This document shows, piece by piece, positions 8,581 through 16,112 of a DNA stretch of 40,330 nt. The translations under genes were made by a program, and so were the position numbers. This DNA is from Candidatus Desulfolinea nitratireducens (GTDB lineage Bacteria > Chloroflexota > Anaerolineae > Anaerolineales > Villigracilaceae): the NCBI GenBank assembly GCA_014382535.1, contig JACNJN010000157.1, positions 1-40,330 on the forward strand. The letters are read 5' to 3'. Position 1 is the first letter of the stretch, and every line of letters begins with the position of its first letter. The notes below the pieces were generated by a model that was not told the origin of the DNA, ran no database searches, and worked only from the letters and a program-made list of their open reading frames with translations.

Positions 8581-9513
8581 ATGATTCACATAGAAAATTT
8601 AAGTAAAAAATTTAATGACTTTTTAGCCGTTGATAATGTCACCCTGGATGTAAAGCCGGGCCAGATATTAGCCTTGCTAGGGCAGAATGGTGCGGGAAAA
8701 ACCACAACTATTCGGATGCTGACAGGACTTTTACGCCCCACCCAGGGTCGGGCGGAAGTTGCCGGATATGACGTTGAAAAAGAATCAACTCAGGTACGCG
8801 CATCCGTTGGGGTGCTGACGGAACACCATGGCCTATATCTGAGAATGACAGCTGTGGAATACCTCGATTTCTTTGGCAAGGTATATCGTCTTAGTGATGA
8901 TGCTCGCATGAAACGCATCAATCACCTTCTTGAGTATTTTGGGTTAGTAGAAGCTTCCCATCGACGGATTGGCGAATATTCAAAGGGGATGAAGCAAAAA
9001 CTTGCTCTGGCACGTTCCCTTATTCACGAGCCACCCGCCCTGCTCCTGGACGAACCCACCTCTGCAATGGATCCTGAGAGTGCCCGGCTTGTCCGTGACG
9101 AGATTGCCAGTTTGCGCTCATCGCAGCGCGCGATTGTAATTTGCACCCACAATCTGGCCGAAGCTGAAGCCCTTGCGGACCAAATTGCGATCATTTACCG
9201 CGGCAGGATTCTTATCAGGGGAAAATTGGCAGAATTGAAAGAGAGAGTCCTTGGGCCGGCAGAATATGAGGTCAGCTTTTCTAAAAAATGGGATAATAAA
9301 AGTCTCAAGCCTCCCGCAGGGGTGGAGATTGTAGCAAGAGGGTCCAGGAGTATTCGCTTTCGCTCTGAACAGCCCCAAAAAAATAATCCCTTATTATTGA
9401 AAATACTTTCCATGAAGGAAGCTCCAGTTCTCACTTTGCAGGAAGTGCCACGGAGCCTTGAGCAGGTGTACCTTAAAACCATGTCTGATGCTGGGGGAGC
9501 CCTCTTGCAATGA
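8581..9513 (+). CDS. ABC-2 type transporter ATP-binding protein
   Basis: This 310-residue nucleotide-binding subunit energises export by the membrane partner encoded next. Walker A GQNGAGKTT is at about 35-43, the signature YSKGMKQKLALARSL at about 135-149, Walker B ALLLDEPTSAMDP at about 155-167, and the switch His in ICTHNLAEAEA. The C-terminal ~90 residues form the accessory domain usual for NatA/CcmA-like ATPases. ATG 8581 was preferred to the upstream GTG at 8548, which would coincide with the predicted transcription start; the N-terminus IHIENLSKKF then begins at the canonical first strand. The stop overlaps the permease start (ATGA at 9510-9513), indicating coupling. The cargo is unknown. 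Confidence 0.93.
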   Translation: MIHIENLSKKFNDFLAVDNVTLDVKPGQILALLGQNGAGKTTTIRMLTGLLRPTQGRAEVAGYDVEKESTQVRASVGVLTEHHGLYLRMTAVEYLDFFGKVYRLSDDARMKRINHLLEYFGLVEASHRRIGEYSKGMKQKLALARSLIHEPPALLLDEPTSAMDPESARLVRDEIASLRSSQRAIVICTHNLAEAEALADQIAIIYRGRILIRGKLAELKERVLGPAEYEVSFSKKWDNKSLKPPAGVEIVARGSRSIRFRSEQPQKNNPLLLKILSMKEAPVLTLQEVPRSLEQVYLKTMSDAGGALLQ

Positions 9514-10940
9514 AAGAAAAACTGACCCCCGTATGGTTGCTTGCTCAACGTGAACTTCGCGACCAGTTTCGAGATTGGCGGATCCTCTTCCCCTTAATCG
9601 TTCTTACGCTTTTATTCCCCCCGCTGATGAATGCAGGAGCAGGTGCCGCAGTTTCGTTCATGAACAATTATGGCGGAGATTTGATCCTTGATCGCCTGGT
9701 CCCATTTTCTATTCTGATCATAGGTTTTTTTCCCGTTACCGTCTCTCTCGTGGTTGCACTCGAATCTTTTGTCGGAGAGAAAGAGCGCGGTACGATCGAG
9801 CCTTTATTGGGAACACCCTTTCTTGATTGGCAGCTTTATCTGGGTAAATTACTGGTAGGTATCTTTTTTCCATTAGCAGCAAGTTATTTGGCGATTGGGC
9901 TTTACCTTTTTATGGTCAGTAAACAGGATCTGGCACTGCCTCCAGTTCATCAATTGGTGCAGTTGCTCACGCTGACAGCCGCACATGCTGTATTGATGGT
10001 TAGCGGGGCTATAGCTATCTCCACCCAGTCAACATCGGTACGGGCGGCAAATTTGCTGGCATCATTTATTGTAATGCCAGTCGCATTTCTAATTCAAGGT
10101 GAAAGTGTATTACTCTTTTGGGGCAACGACCAGGTTCTCTGGCTGGCGGTAATTGCGGTCCTTATATTGGCAGCTTTGCTGATTAGAGTTGGACTGGCCC
10201 ATTTTCAACGCGAATATCTCCTGGGACGAGAAATCGACTCTTTCAAATTTAAATGGATTTGGCAAACATTTAAGGGGGCCTTTATTGGAGAATCGTATTC
10301 GCCATTTAAATGGTATCAAGTTCAGGTTGTCGGGATGCTGCGCAAACTCAAGAGGCCTCTCCTGCTCATTGTTGTGATCACGATATTTGGGAGTATTGCA
10401 TCTTACCAGTGGACAACCTCCATGATCCCGGCTGATTTCAGCGCAGTTACCCAGGAAGATATAGATGAGGCTCTGGATCAATTCCAATTCGCAGCCGGGC
10501 TGCCTTCGGATGATGTAGATATCTCATTTGGCTTTATTTTTTTACATAATATCCAGGCTGTTTTGATGATGTTATTTTTTGGACTTTTCTCCTTTGGCGT
10601 TCTGGGAGAGTTGGCCTTCTCTGTGAATATTGGTGTTTTGGGAGGCTTAATGGCAGTTCTTAATGCTTTGGGTCTGCCAGTTTGGACATTATTTACTGCG
10701 GGCATTCTTCCGCATGGTATTTTTGAAATTCCGGCGATCATTTTTGCGGGAGCAGGCATTCTCTATTTTGGAGCAATCATGGTGACACCTGATCCTACAA
10801 AAACAATGGGGGAGGTTTTTATTCACGCGGTGGCAGATTGGTTCAAAATAGGTGTGGGCGTTATTTTTCCTCTTTTGTTAATTGCCGCGTTAATCGAAAC
10901 TTTTATCACCCCGAAAATTTTATTGAGCATCATGCAATAA
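9510..10940 (+). CDS. ABC-2 permease fused to a SpoIIM (DUF95)-like domain
   Basis: The 476-residue polytopic membrane protein appears to have two parts. Residues 1-~240 form an ABC-2 permease half (QRELRDQFRDWRILFPL, ESFVGEKERGTIEPLLGTP), with the ERGT-E-x-L-L motif typical of NatB-like permeases. From ~270 onward the sequence resembles SpoIIM/COG1300: a first TM helix (KRPLLLIVVITIF), an amphipathic loop, the LHNIQAVLMML helix, the diagnostic PHGIFEIPAI at ~401-410 and the terminal AALIETFITP at ~459-468. SpoIIM is part of the engulfment machinery in Bacillus, but family members are widespread in non-sporulators beside ABC-2 genes. It overlaps the ATPase gene by 4 nt and is 12 bp before the hydrolase gene. 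A single reading frame with no internal stop supports a real fusion. Confidence 0.85.
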   Translation: MKEKLTPVWLLAQRELRDQFRDWRILFPLIVLTLLFPPLMNAGAGAAVSFMNNYGGDLILDRLVPFSILIIGFFPVTVSLVVALESFVGEKERGTIEPLLGTPFLDWQLYLGKLLVGIFFPLAASYLAIGLYLFMVSKQDLALPPVHQLVQLLTLTAAHAVLMVSGAIAISTQSTSVRAANLLASFIVMPVAFLIQGESVLLFWGNDQVLWLAVIAVLILAALLIRVGLAHFQREYLLGREIDSFKFKWIWQTFKGAFIGESYSPFKWYQVQVVGMLRKLKRPLLLIVVITIFGSIASYQWTTSMIPADFSAVTQEDIDEALDQFQFAAGLPSDDVDISFGFIFLHNIQAVLMMLFFGLFSFGVLGELAFSVNIGVLGGLMAVLNALGLPVWTLFTAGILPHGIFEIPAIIFAGAGILYFGAIMVTPDPTKTMGEVFIHAVADWFKIGVGVIFPLLLIAALIETFITPKILLSIMQ

Positions 10941-10952
10941 ACTGGGAGCATT

Positions 10953-11708
10953 ATGGCAAAAATAATTATATTGGGCTCATCCAATGCGATCGCAAATAAA
11001 GATCATGAAAATACGCATATGGTATTGATTGGAAACACGCGCATAGTATTGATCGACAGCCCGTCTAATCCGATTTTGCGCTTGCAGGATATTGGCGTTG
11101 AGTATAACGACATTACAGATTTGATACTGACCCATTTTCATCCGGATCATATTTCAGGTGTCCCAATTTTCCTGATGGATATGTGGCTGCGGGGGCGCAC
11201 AAAGCCACTGGATATTTATGGACTCGATTACACACTGGAGCGGATGGAAAATTTGATGGATGCTTATGGCTGGAAGAATTGGCCAAAATTTTTCCCCGTG
11301 ACCTTCAACAGGCTTCCATCTGAGGAAATGACCCCGGTCCTGAGCAGCGCAGATTTTGATATCTTCTCCTCCGAGGTCCGTCATATGGTCCCCACAATTG
11401 GATTGAGAATGGAATTTAAGGATAGCAATAAAATAGCGGTCTATTCTTGTGATACACAACCTTGCCAGGAGGTTGTGCGTCTTGCCCGGGGAGCTAATAT
11501 TCTCATTCACGAGGCTTCGGGTGATGTGATTGGTCATTCCTCTTCGAAGCAGGCTGCCGAGATAGCCGTAGAAGCCGATGTTGGGCAACTTTATCTCATT
11601 CATTATCCTACCGGTGACTTTTGGCAGGATAATCTTCTCGAAGATGCCCGCAATCATTTCGATGGAAAGGTCACCCTGGCAGAAGATTTAATGGTTTTAG
11701 AGGTCTAA
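10953..11708 (+). CDS. MBL-fold metallo-hydrolase (RNase Z-like)
   Basis: The 251-residue metallo-beta-lactamase-fold protein carries the metal-binding motif HFHPDH at about 61-66. A later Asp is in SCDTQPC, a conserved His is in ILIHEASG, and a C-terminal His is in YLIHYP. The 'SCDT...A...LIHEA' arrangement is that of the RNase Z/ElaC-like branch, yet the protein lacks the exosite arm I would expect of a tRNA 3' processing enzyme, so a small-molecule or ester hydrolase is as likely. GGGAG lies 4 nt upstream of ATG 10953. It follows the permease by 12 bp and so probably belongs to that transcript. A 94-bp palindromic element starts two bases after its stop codon. Confidence 0.85.
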   Translation: MAKIIILGSSNAIANKDHENTHMVLIGNTRIVLIDSPSNPILRLQDIGVEYNDITDLILTHFHPDHISGVPIFLMDMWLRGRTKPLDIYGLDYTLERMENLMDAYGWKNWPKFFPVTFNRLPSEEMTPVLSSADFDIFSSEVRHMVPTIGLRMEFKDSNKIAVYSCDTQPCQEVVRLARGANILIHEASGDVIGHSSSKQAAEIAVEADVGQLYLIHYPTGDFWQDNLLEDARNHFDGKVTLAEDLMVLEV

Positions 11709-11709
11709 C

Positions 11710-11803
11710 TATTGATATTCAGATAAACAGGTTATGAGCGTCCCGCAGGTTTATGTTGCTTTAAAATCCGAATCACGGGAACCTGCGGGACGTTTTACTT
11801 AGG
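11710..11803. repeat. 94-bp palindromic dispersed element, copy 1
   Basis: A 94-bp segment immediately after the hydrolase stop codon contains a perfect 13-bp inverted repeat: CGTCCCGCAGGTT at 11739-11751 and its complement at 11780-11792, with a 28-nt loop and a following TTTT. The same 94 bp occurs in reverse orientation at 27705-27798, with 4 mismatches by my count (three in a 5-nt patch at 11726-11730, one at the G of TCCGAATC). The hairpin plus T-run could act as a terminator. Identical length and internal conservation suggest a mobile palindromic (REP/MITE-like) family rather than chance. Confidence 0.85.
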
Positions 11804-11836
11804 ATTGGGGGAATCTCATCTTTTTTTGTTTTGCTG

Positions 11837-11842
11837 TATAAT
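11837..11842 (+). promoter_or_regulatory. -10 box for a probably leaderless transcript
   Basis: A perfect TATAAT ends 7 nt before the ATG at 11850, so transcription would start at or next to the initiation codon. No Shine-Dalgarno precedes that ATG. No good -35 box is visible. Confidence 0.5.
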
Positions 11843-11849
11843 ATGCGCC

Positions 11850-12353
11850 ATGTTTGAAAACGATCTTCGCCCCGAATTAAATTCCCGCCGCGGTGAGGGG
11901 ACAGCCTGGGTCTTAACCCTTGTTGTTTCATTTGCAATGGGCTTCCTAAACTGGCAGTTGGATAATATTCCCGTTGCAGCCCGGGTCTTTTGGGGATTTT
12001 TGTTGTTTGCAGCGCTGAGCATTTCCCTGGGCAATTGGATGGATCGAAAAACCATCATGCGAGTGGATGTTGACGGGATCGCGTTTGAGAATGGACTCCG
12101 CAAAGTCAGGTTGAGCTGGTCTGAGATTGAGAACGTAAACGTGCTGCCGTTGCGGTGGGGCAGATCTGTTCAGGTGATCGGCAGCGAGTCGCATTTTGAG
12201 TTCCGCACCCTGGGAAAAGTGCAATATCAGGGAGAAGTACGCGGTCGTTTGGGGTTTTCTGAAGGGCAGGCTGTCCTGGATGAAATCTTGAGTGCAACGA
12301 ATCTTGTTTTGCAGAATGAAGAAAAAGGGAGTTATTATTATTCCCGCTCTTGA
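11850..12353 (+). CDS. Small membrane protein with PH-like domain, unknown function
   Basis: This 167-residue protein has two adjacent hydrophobic segments at about residues 17-35 (WVLTLVVSFAMGFLNW) and 43-62 (VFWGFLLFAALSISLG). A cytoplasmic beta-rich domain follows (RVDVDGIAFENGLRKVRLSWSEIENV split: V-D-G-I-x-F-E-N...L-S-W-S-E-I-E-N-V), the pattern of bacterial PH-like domains in YdbT/YvbH-type membrane proteins. The frame is open upstream to a TTG at 11805, but ATG 11850 is preferred: the upstream part overlaps a perfect -10 box and encodes an unlikely leader. No function can be assigned. It lies between the palindromic element and a terminator-like hairpin. Confidence 0.8.
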   Translation: MFENDLRPELNSRRGEGTAWVLTLVVSFAMGFLNWQLDNIPVAARVFWGFLLFAALSISLGNWMDRKTIMRVDVDGIAFENGLRKVRLSWSEIENVNVLPLRWGRSVQVIGSESHFEFRTLGKVQYQGEVRGRLGFSEGQAVLDEILSATNLVLQNEEKGSYYYSRS

Positions 12354-12373
12354 TGATTACGTTTCGTGGATCA

Positions 12374-12411
12374 CGCATCACGCTAACGGATAGTGTGATG
12401 CGATTTTTTTT
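12374..12411 (+). terminator. Intrinsic terminator / possible tyrS attenuator
   Basis: An 8-bp stem (CGCATCAC at 12374-12381 with GTGATGCG at 12395-12402) is followed by A and eight T (12404-12411). It ends only 16 nt before the tyrS start codon, leaving no room for a conventional promoter downstream. Confidence 0.8.
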
Positions 12412-12427
12412 GTTAGGAAGGTGAAGG

Positions 12428-13639
12428 ATGAATATAGACGAACAAATCGAACTGTTAATGCAAGGCACTGAGTATGGCGATGAGGCTTTGAAAGAAGCGA
12501 TGACCAAGGAACTCCGCCAACGCTTGATCGAGGCCGAAAAAGAAGCCCGCCCCTTGCGCGTCTATTGTGGTTATGATCCAACTTCGACCGATCTGCATTT
12601 GGGACACACAATTTCCATGCGAAAGTTGCGCCAATTTCAGGATTTGGGGCATGAAATAACTTTCCTGATCGGGAGTTATACGGCTTTGGTTGGTGATCCC
12701 TCTGATAAAAATAAAGCCCGACCAATTTTAACTGAAGAGCAAGTCATGGAATATGCAAAAACCTACTCGGACCAGGCTTTTCGAGTTTTAGACAAAGAAA
12801 AGACCATTGTTCGTTACAACGGTGAATGGCTTTCGAAGTTAACCCTTGTTGATTTAATTCGTCTTGGGCAGAATTTTACTGTCCAGCAGTTTTTGGCACG
12901 AGAAAATTTTGCGAAGCGGTTGGATTCCGGTGAGCCTATCTACATTCACGAGACCTTTTACCCCCTCATGCAAGGATATGATGCGGTCTCGATGGAAACA
13001 GATGTACAGATTGGCGGCACAGATCAACTATTTAATATTCTGATGGGGGGGCGAAAATTGCAAGAGGCGCATGGACAAAAACCCCTTGTTGGTGTGATCT
13101 GTGGTATTTTGCCAGGAACAGATGGCGTGCAGCGTATGTCGAAATCTATCGGCAATATCGTTCCGATCAATTCAGGGGCTGATGACATGTACGGAAAGGT
13201 GATGTCTATCCCTGATGCGGCGATGGAAAGTTATTACCGTCTGGTTACCCGCTTTGGTGTAGCTGAAATTGATGCGTTTTTGGGAGCTGTTGCCTCCGGC
13301 GAGATGCATCCACGAGATGCCAAGATGAAACTTGCCCGTGAGATTGTAAGCATTTTCTATGGAGAAGATGCAGCTCAACCTGCCGAAGATGCCTTTATAA
13401 AGCTCTTTCAGAAAAAGGATATCCCTGATGACATGCCGGAGTATTCGCTGGCGGAAGGCCAGTCAATATTGGATGTTCTGCTCGCAACAGGTTTGGTAGA
13501 CAGCAAATCCAACGCTCGACGTATGGTGGATCAGAAAGCTGTCCGACTGGATGGGGAGACCCTTGATCGTGCAGGAGATGCCTTTCCACATCCCGGCGTA
13601 TTGCAAGTTGGCAAAAGAAAATTCGTACGCATCAAATAA
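12428..13639 (+). CDS. tyrS: Tyrosyl-tRNA synthetase
   Basis: This class I aminoacyl-tRNA synthetase charges tRNA-Tyr with tyrosine at ATP expense. The HIGH-type motif is HLGHT at about 57-61 and the KMSKS-type motif is RMSKS at about 236-240. YCGYDPTSTDLH and QIGGTDQLFN form the tyrosine pocket. A C-terminal S4 RNA-binding domain covers about 340-403 (VDSKSNARRMVDQKAVRLDG). The 403-residue length and the QIGGTDQ sequence suit the TyrRS subgroup that includes TyrZ-like enzymes. AGGAAGGTGAAGG precedes ATG 12428. A terminator-like hairpin sits immediately upstream, so expression may be controlled by read-through; I saw no T-box specifier or conserved T-box sequence. Confidence 0.96.
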   Translation: MNIDEQIELLMQGTEYGDEALKEAMTKELRQRLIEAEKEARPLRVYCGYDPTSTDLHLGHTISMRKLRQFQDLGHEITFLIGSYTALVGDPSDKNKARPILTEEQVMEYAKTYSDQAFRVLDKEKTIVRYNGEWLSKLTLVDLIRLGQNFTVQQFLARENFAKRLDSGEPIYIHETFYPLMQGYDAVSMETDVQIGGTDQLFNILMGGRKLQEAHGQKPLVGVICGILPGTDGVQRMSKSIGNIVPINSGADDMYGKVMSIPDAAMESYYRLVTRFGVAEIDAFLGAVASGEMHPRDAKMKLAREIVSIFYGEDAAQPAEDAFIKLFQKKDIPDDMPEYSLAEGQSILDVLLATGLVDSKSNARRMVDQKAVRLDGETLDRAGDAFPHPGVLQVGKRKFVRIK

Positions 13640-13673
13640 CCACAGTGAAAAAATTATTCTGATTGGTACAGGT

Positions 13674-13738
13674 GTAAATTCAGAAAACATAATCGAAGTT
13701 CTCATAAAAGGTTTTTTTGTGGGAACTTCGTAATTTAC
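13674..13738. terminator. Long hairpin downstream of tyrS
   Basis: CGAAGTTCTCATAAAA (from 13693) pairs with the segment ending at 13731 over about 16 bp, with two G-T wobbles and a GGTTT loop. Flanking GTAAATT (13674-13680) and AATTTAC (13732-13738) extend the symmetry. It is placed to end the tyrS transcript, although there is no clear T-run after it. Confidence 0.5.
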
Positions 13739-13766
13739 GGCAGACATCTCTCATAATAATAGATCT

Positions 13767-13887
13767 CTTGCATAAGTGCTCTTGCCACCGTCCTTCGCGT
13801 AGCATACTCGCAGGGTACGGCGGAGGTAATAGGAGAGCCTGCGCCGAGGACGGCGTAGGGAGCAAAATGGAAAAAGACTTTTGCAAG
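13767..13887. repeat. Imperfect inverted-repeat element, MITE-like
   Basis: Terminal arms CTTGCATAAGT (13767-13777) and ACTTTTGCAAG (13877-13887) match in 10 of 11 positions. Inner arms continue the symmetry: CCGTCCT (from 13788) pairs with AGGACGG (13847-13853), GCTC with GAGC, and CGCAGG with CCTGCG. The 121-bp unit is GC-richer than its AT-rich flanks and encodes no convincing protein. This is the structure expected of a non-autonomous mobile element; no second copy is in this window. Confidence 0.5.
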
Positions 13888-13940
13888 CAGTCTAATATAT
13901 CAATAACCGGTTTAGCGCGTTCCACACAACGGGTCTACGT

Positions 13941-13946
13941 TATAAT
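13941..13946 (+). promoter_or_regulatory. Putative -10 box of the serine operon
   Basis: TATAAT lies 66 nt before the aminotransferase GTG. A matching -35 is not obvious (CGTTCC at the right distance is poor), so this is a weak call resting on the perfect -10 hexamer and its position. Confidence 0.35.
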
Positions 13947-14012
13947 TGCGCTGGTATTTTCAGAAACATTTGGTCTGCATGTATTAAAATTGAAATTTAT
14001 TTGGAGGAATTT

Positions 14013-15083
14013 GTGTATAAAAAACTGTTTATACCTGGCCCAACCCATGTTGTAGATGAGGTTTTGGAAGCGATGGCGATGCCGATGATCGGACATCGCG
14101 ATTCTTTGTATTCAGACATGCATGGAGAGGTGGTCGAGAAACTCAAGAAAATGCTTTATACAAATAATCGCATTTATCTTTCAACATCCTCTTCAACCGG
14201 CATGATGGAAGGCGCGATTCGCAACTGTGTGATGAAAAAAGCACTGATGACAGATTGTGGTGCATTTTCCAAGCGTTGGGCGCAAATCGCGACAGCGAAT
14301 GGCAAGCAAACCGAAGTCATTAAAGTTGAGATGGGGGAAGCCATCACGCCTGAAATGGTGGACGAAAAACTTGCGCAGGGTGGGATTGATTCGGTCTGTA
14401 TAACCTTTAACGAAACCTCGACAGGGGTCACAAATCCCCTCAAAGAGATCGCCGCGTTGGTCAAAGAAAAATATCCAGATGTTCTCGTTCTTGTGGATGC
14501 GGTCAGTATCATGGCGGGTGCCGAAATTCGTGTGGACGACTGGAACCTTGATGTTGTCCTGGCTGGTACCCAAAAAGCCTTTGCCATGCCCCCGGGACTT
14601 TGTGTAGTCACCGTCAGCGACGCCGCTTTTGCGCGTTCTGAGAATATGGAAAATAAAGGCTATTACTTCGATTTTGTTGCCCTCGAAGGCAAAGCCGTGA
14701 AAAATCAGACTCCCGCAACCCCGGCCATCAGTCTGATCAATGCTCTCAACGTACAAATGGATCGCATCCTTGCTGAAGGTGTGGAAAAGCGTTTTGCCCG
14801 TCATGCAGAAATGGCAAAGTATATTCAGGATTGGGCGAGAAAATATTTTGGGCTTTACGCTGCGGATGAAAAATATCTTTCTCCAACCGTAACAAATATA
14901 ACCAATACACGGAATATCAGTGTTGCCGATCTAAATAAAGAATTGGCAAAACGCGGGGCGATGCTCTCAAACGGTTATGGAGTTCTTAAAGAAAAAGCCT
15001 TCCGTATCGCGCATATGGGTGATATTCAGATGGAAGATCTTCGCTGGCTTACATCTCAGATAGAAGAGATTCTTGATCTCTAA
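14013..15083 (+). CDS. Class V PLP-dependent aminotransferase (serine/alanine-glyoxylate type)
   Basis: This 356-residue fold-type I PLP enzyme has the PGPT start motif (LFIPGPTHV), the Asp of VLVDAVSIMAGAE and the Schiff-base Lys in LAGTQKAFAMPPGL (about residue 188). GHRDSLYSD and SSSTGMMEGA are typical of the serine-pyruvate/alanine-glyoxylate branch rather than classical SerC. Its position 17 bp before serA suggests that it supplies the transamination step between 3-phosphohydroxypyruvate and phosphoserine, as proposed for similar enzymes in other lineages; a glyoxylate-linked role is the alternative. The start is GTG 14013, five nt after GGAGG; the frame is open to a TTG at 14001, which would include the Shine-Dalgarno itself. 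Confidence 0.88.
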   Translation: MYKKLFIPGPTHVVDEVLEAMAMPMIGHRDSLYSDMHGEVVEKLKKMLYTNNRIYLSTSSSTGMMEGAIRNCVMKKALMTDCGAFSKRWAQIATANGKQTEVIKVEMGEAITPEMVDEKLAQGGIDSVCITFNETSTGVTNPLKEIAALVKEKYPDVLVLVDAVSIMAGAEIRVDDWNLDVVLAGTQKAFAMPPGLCVVTVSDAAFARSENMENKGYYFDFVALEGKAVKNQTPATPAISLINALNVQMDRILAEGVEKRFARHAEMAKYIQDWARKYFGLYAADEKYLSPTVTNITNTRNISVADLNKELAKRGAMLSNGYGVLKEKAFRIAHMGDIQMEDLRWLTSQIEEILDL

Positions 15084-15100
15084 ATAATTGGAGGAAATAA

Positions 15101-16000
15101 ATGAAAGTATTAATCTGTGATGCCACAGCAATCACAGCACTCGATATGATTTCTGACGCCGGAATTGAAGTTGTCAATAGACCCGATATTACGCCCGAAG
15201 AATTATTGGAAGTCATCCATGAATACGACGCAATGGTTGTCCGCAGCCGCACCAAAGTCACTGCCTCCCTGATTGACAAGGCAACCAGGCTCAAAGCCAT
15301 TGTTCGTGGAGGGGTTGGTTTGGATAATATCGATGTTGAATATGCTGGCTCAAAAGGAATCCAGGTTCTCAACACCCCCAGCGCGTCCACCGCTGCTGTA
15401 GCCGAATTAACCATTGGTTATATTTTTGCCCTTGCACGCCATATCCCGCAGATGACTGCCTCGATGGAAGGTGGTGAATGGGCCAAAAAATCCTTCTCGG
15501 GAACAGAAATAGCAGGAAAAACCCTGGGACTTGTGGGTATTGGGCGGATTGGGCAAGCCACAGGTCAGAAAGCGAACGCGCTTGGGATGACTGTAGTCGC
15601 CTACGATCCTTATGTCACAGAAGCTGAGGGAATCGAACTCGTATCTCTCGAGGATCTTTTAGCCTGTGCAGACTTTATCAGCCTGCATGTTCCTTACACT
15701 AAAGAAACACATAATATTCTGGACGCTGATGCCTTTGAAAAAATGAAAGCTGGCGTGTATATCATCAATTGCGGGCGGGGAGGCACAATTGATGAAGATG
15801 CCCTCTTTGATGCGCTGAAAAGCGCCAAAGTTGCTGGTGCCGCCCTCGATGTTTATACCGAAGAACCGAGTATGGGGCATAAATTGTATACCCTTGATCG
15901 AGTAATTGGTTCCCCCCATATTGGTGCGGGCACTGTTGAAGCAAAGGCCCGCGTTGGCACAGAGGTCGCAAAGAACGTAATTAACGTTTTGACAAAATAG
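15101..16000 (+). CDS. serA: D-3-phosphoglycerate dehydrogenase, short form
   Basis: This NAD-dependent enzyme oxidises 3-phosphoglycerate to 3-phosphohydroxypyruvate, the first step of serine synthesis. The 299-residue protein has the split substrate/NAD domains of the D-2-hydroxyacid dehydrogenases: the Rossmann motif GLVGIGRIGQATG at about 143-155, the catalytic Arg/Glu/His set with NCGRGGTIDE and SPHIGAGT (His ~273), and RGGVGLDNID of the substrate domain. It lacks the C-terminal ACT or ASB domains, so it should not be feedback-inhibited by serine through an ACT site. GGAGG precedes ATG 15101. The 112-bp gap to the DUF1015 gene has no clear terminator. Confidence 0.93.
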   Translation: MKVLICDATAITALDMISDAGIEVVNRPDITPEELLEVIHEYDAMVVRSRTKVTASLIDKATRLKAIVRGGVGLDNIDVEYAGSKGIQVLNTPSASTAAVAELTIGYIFALARHIPQMTASMEGGEWAKKSFSGTEIAGKTLGLVGIGRIGQATGQKANALGMTVVAYDPYVTEAEGIELVSLEDLLACADFISLHVPYTKETHNILDADAFEKMKAGVYIINCGRGGTIDEDALFDALKSAKVAGAALDVYTEEPSMGHKLYTLDRVIGSPHIGAGTVEAKARVGTEVAKNVINVLTK

Positions 16001-16112
16001 AATTTTCTAATGTGTAGAGCACGTTGAAGCATAGAGCATAACGAATTTTATAAAGTTTTCCCTCGTGTTCCCAGGTGCTCTTTGTTTTGGGCAATATTCT
16101 TCAGGAGAAAAA

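Larger units (their letters stand above)
13640..14012. other. 373-bp gene-free region with hairpin, MITE-like element and promoter
   Basis: The gap between tyrS and the aminotransferase gene holds a long hairpin (13674-13738), an imperfect inverted-repeat element with its own internal stems (13767-13887), a TATAAT at 13941-13946 and the aminotransferase Shine-Dalgarno. Short open frames crossing it have no coding character. Confidence 0.7.

Noticed and set aside
13717-14055. A 112-codon plus-strand frame across the tyrS-aminotransferase gap.
   Set aside because: It crosses the inverted-repeat element and the promoter, overlaps the aminotransferase start, and encodes no recognisable sequence.
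16016-16081. AGAGCAC/GTGCTCT inverted repeat between serA and the DUF1015 gene as a terminator.
   Set aside because: The 7-bp arms are 52 nt apart and the following sequence has only a broken T-run, so chance is likely.
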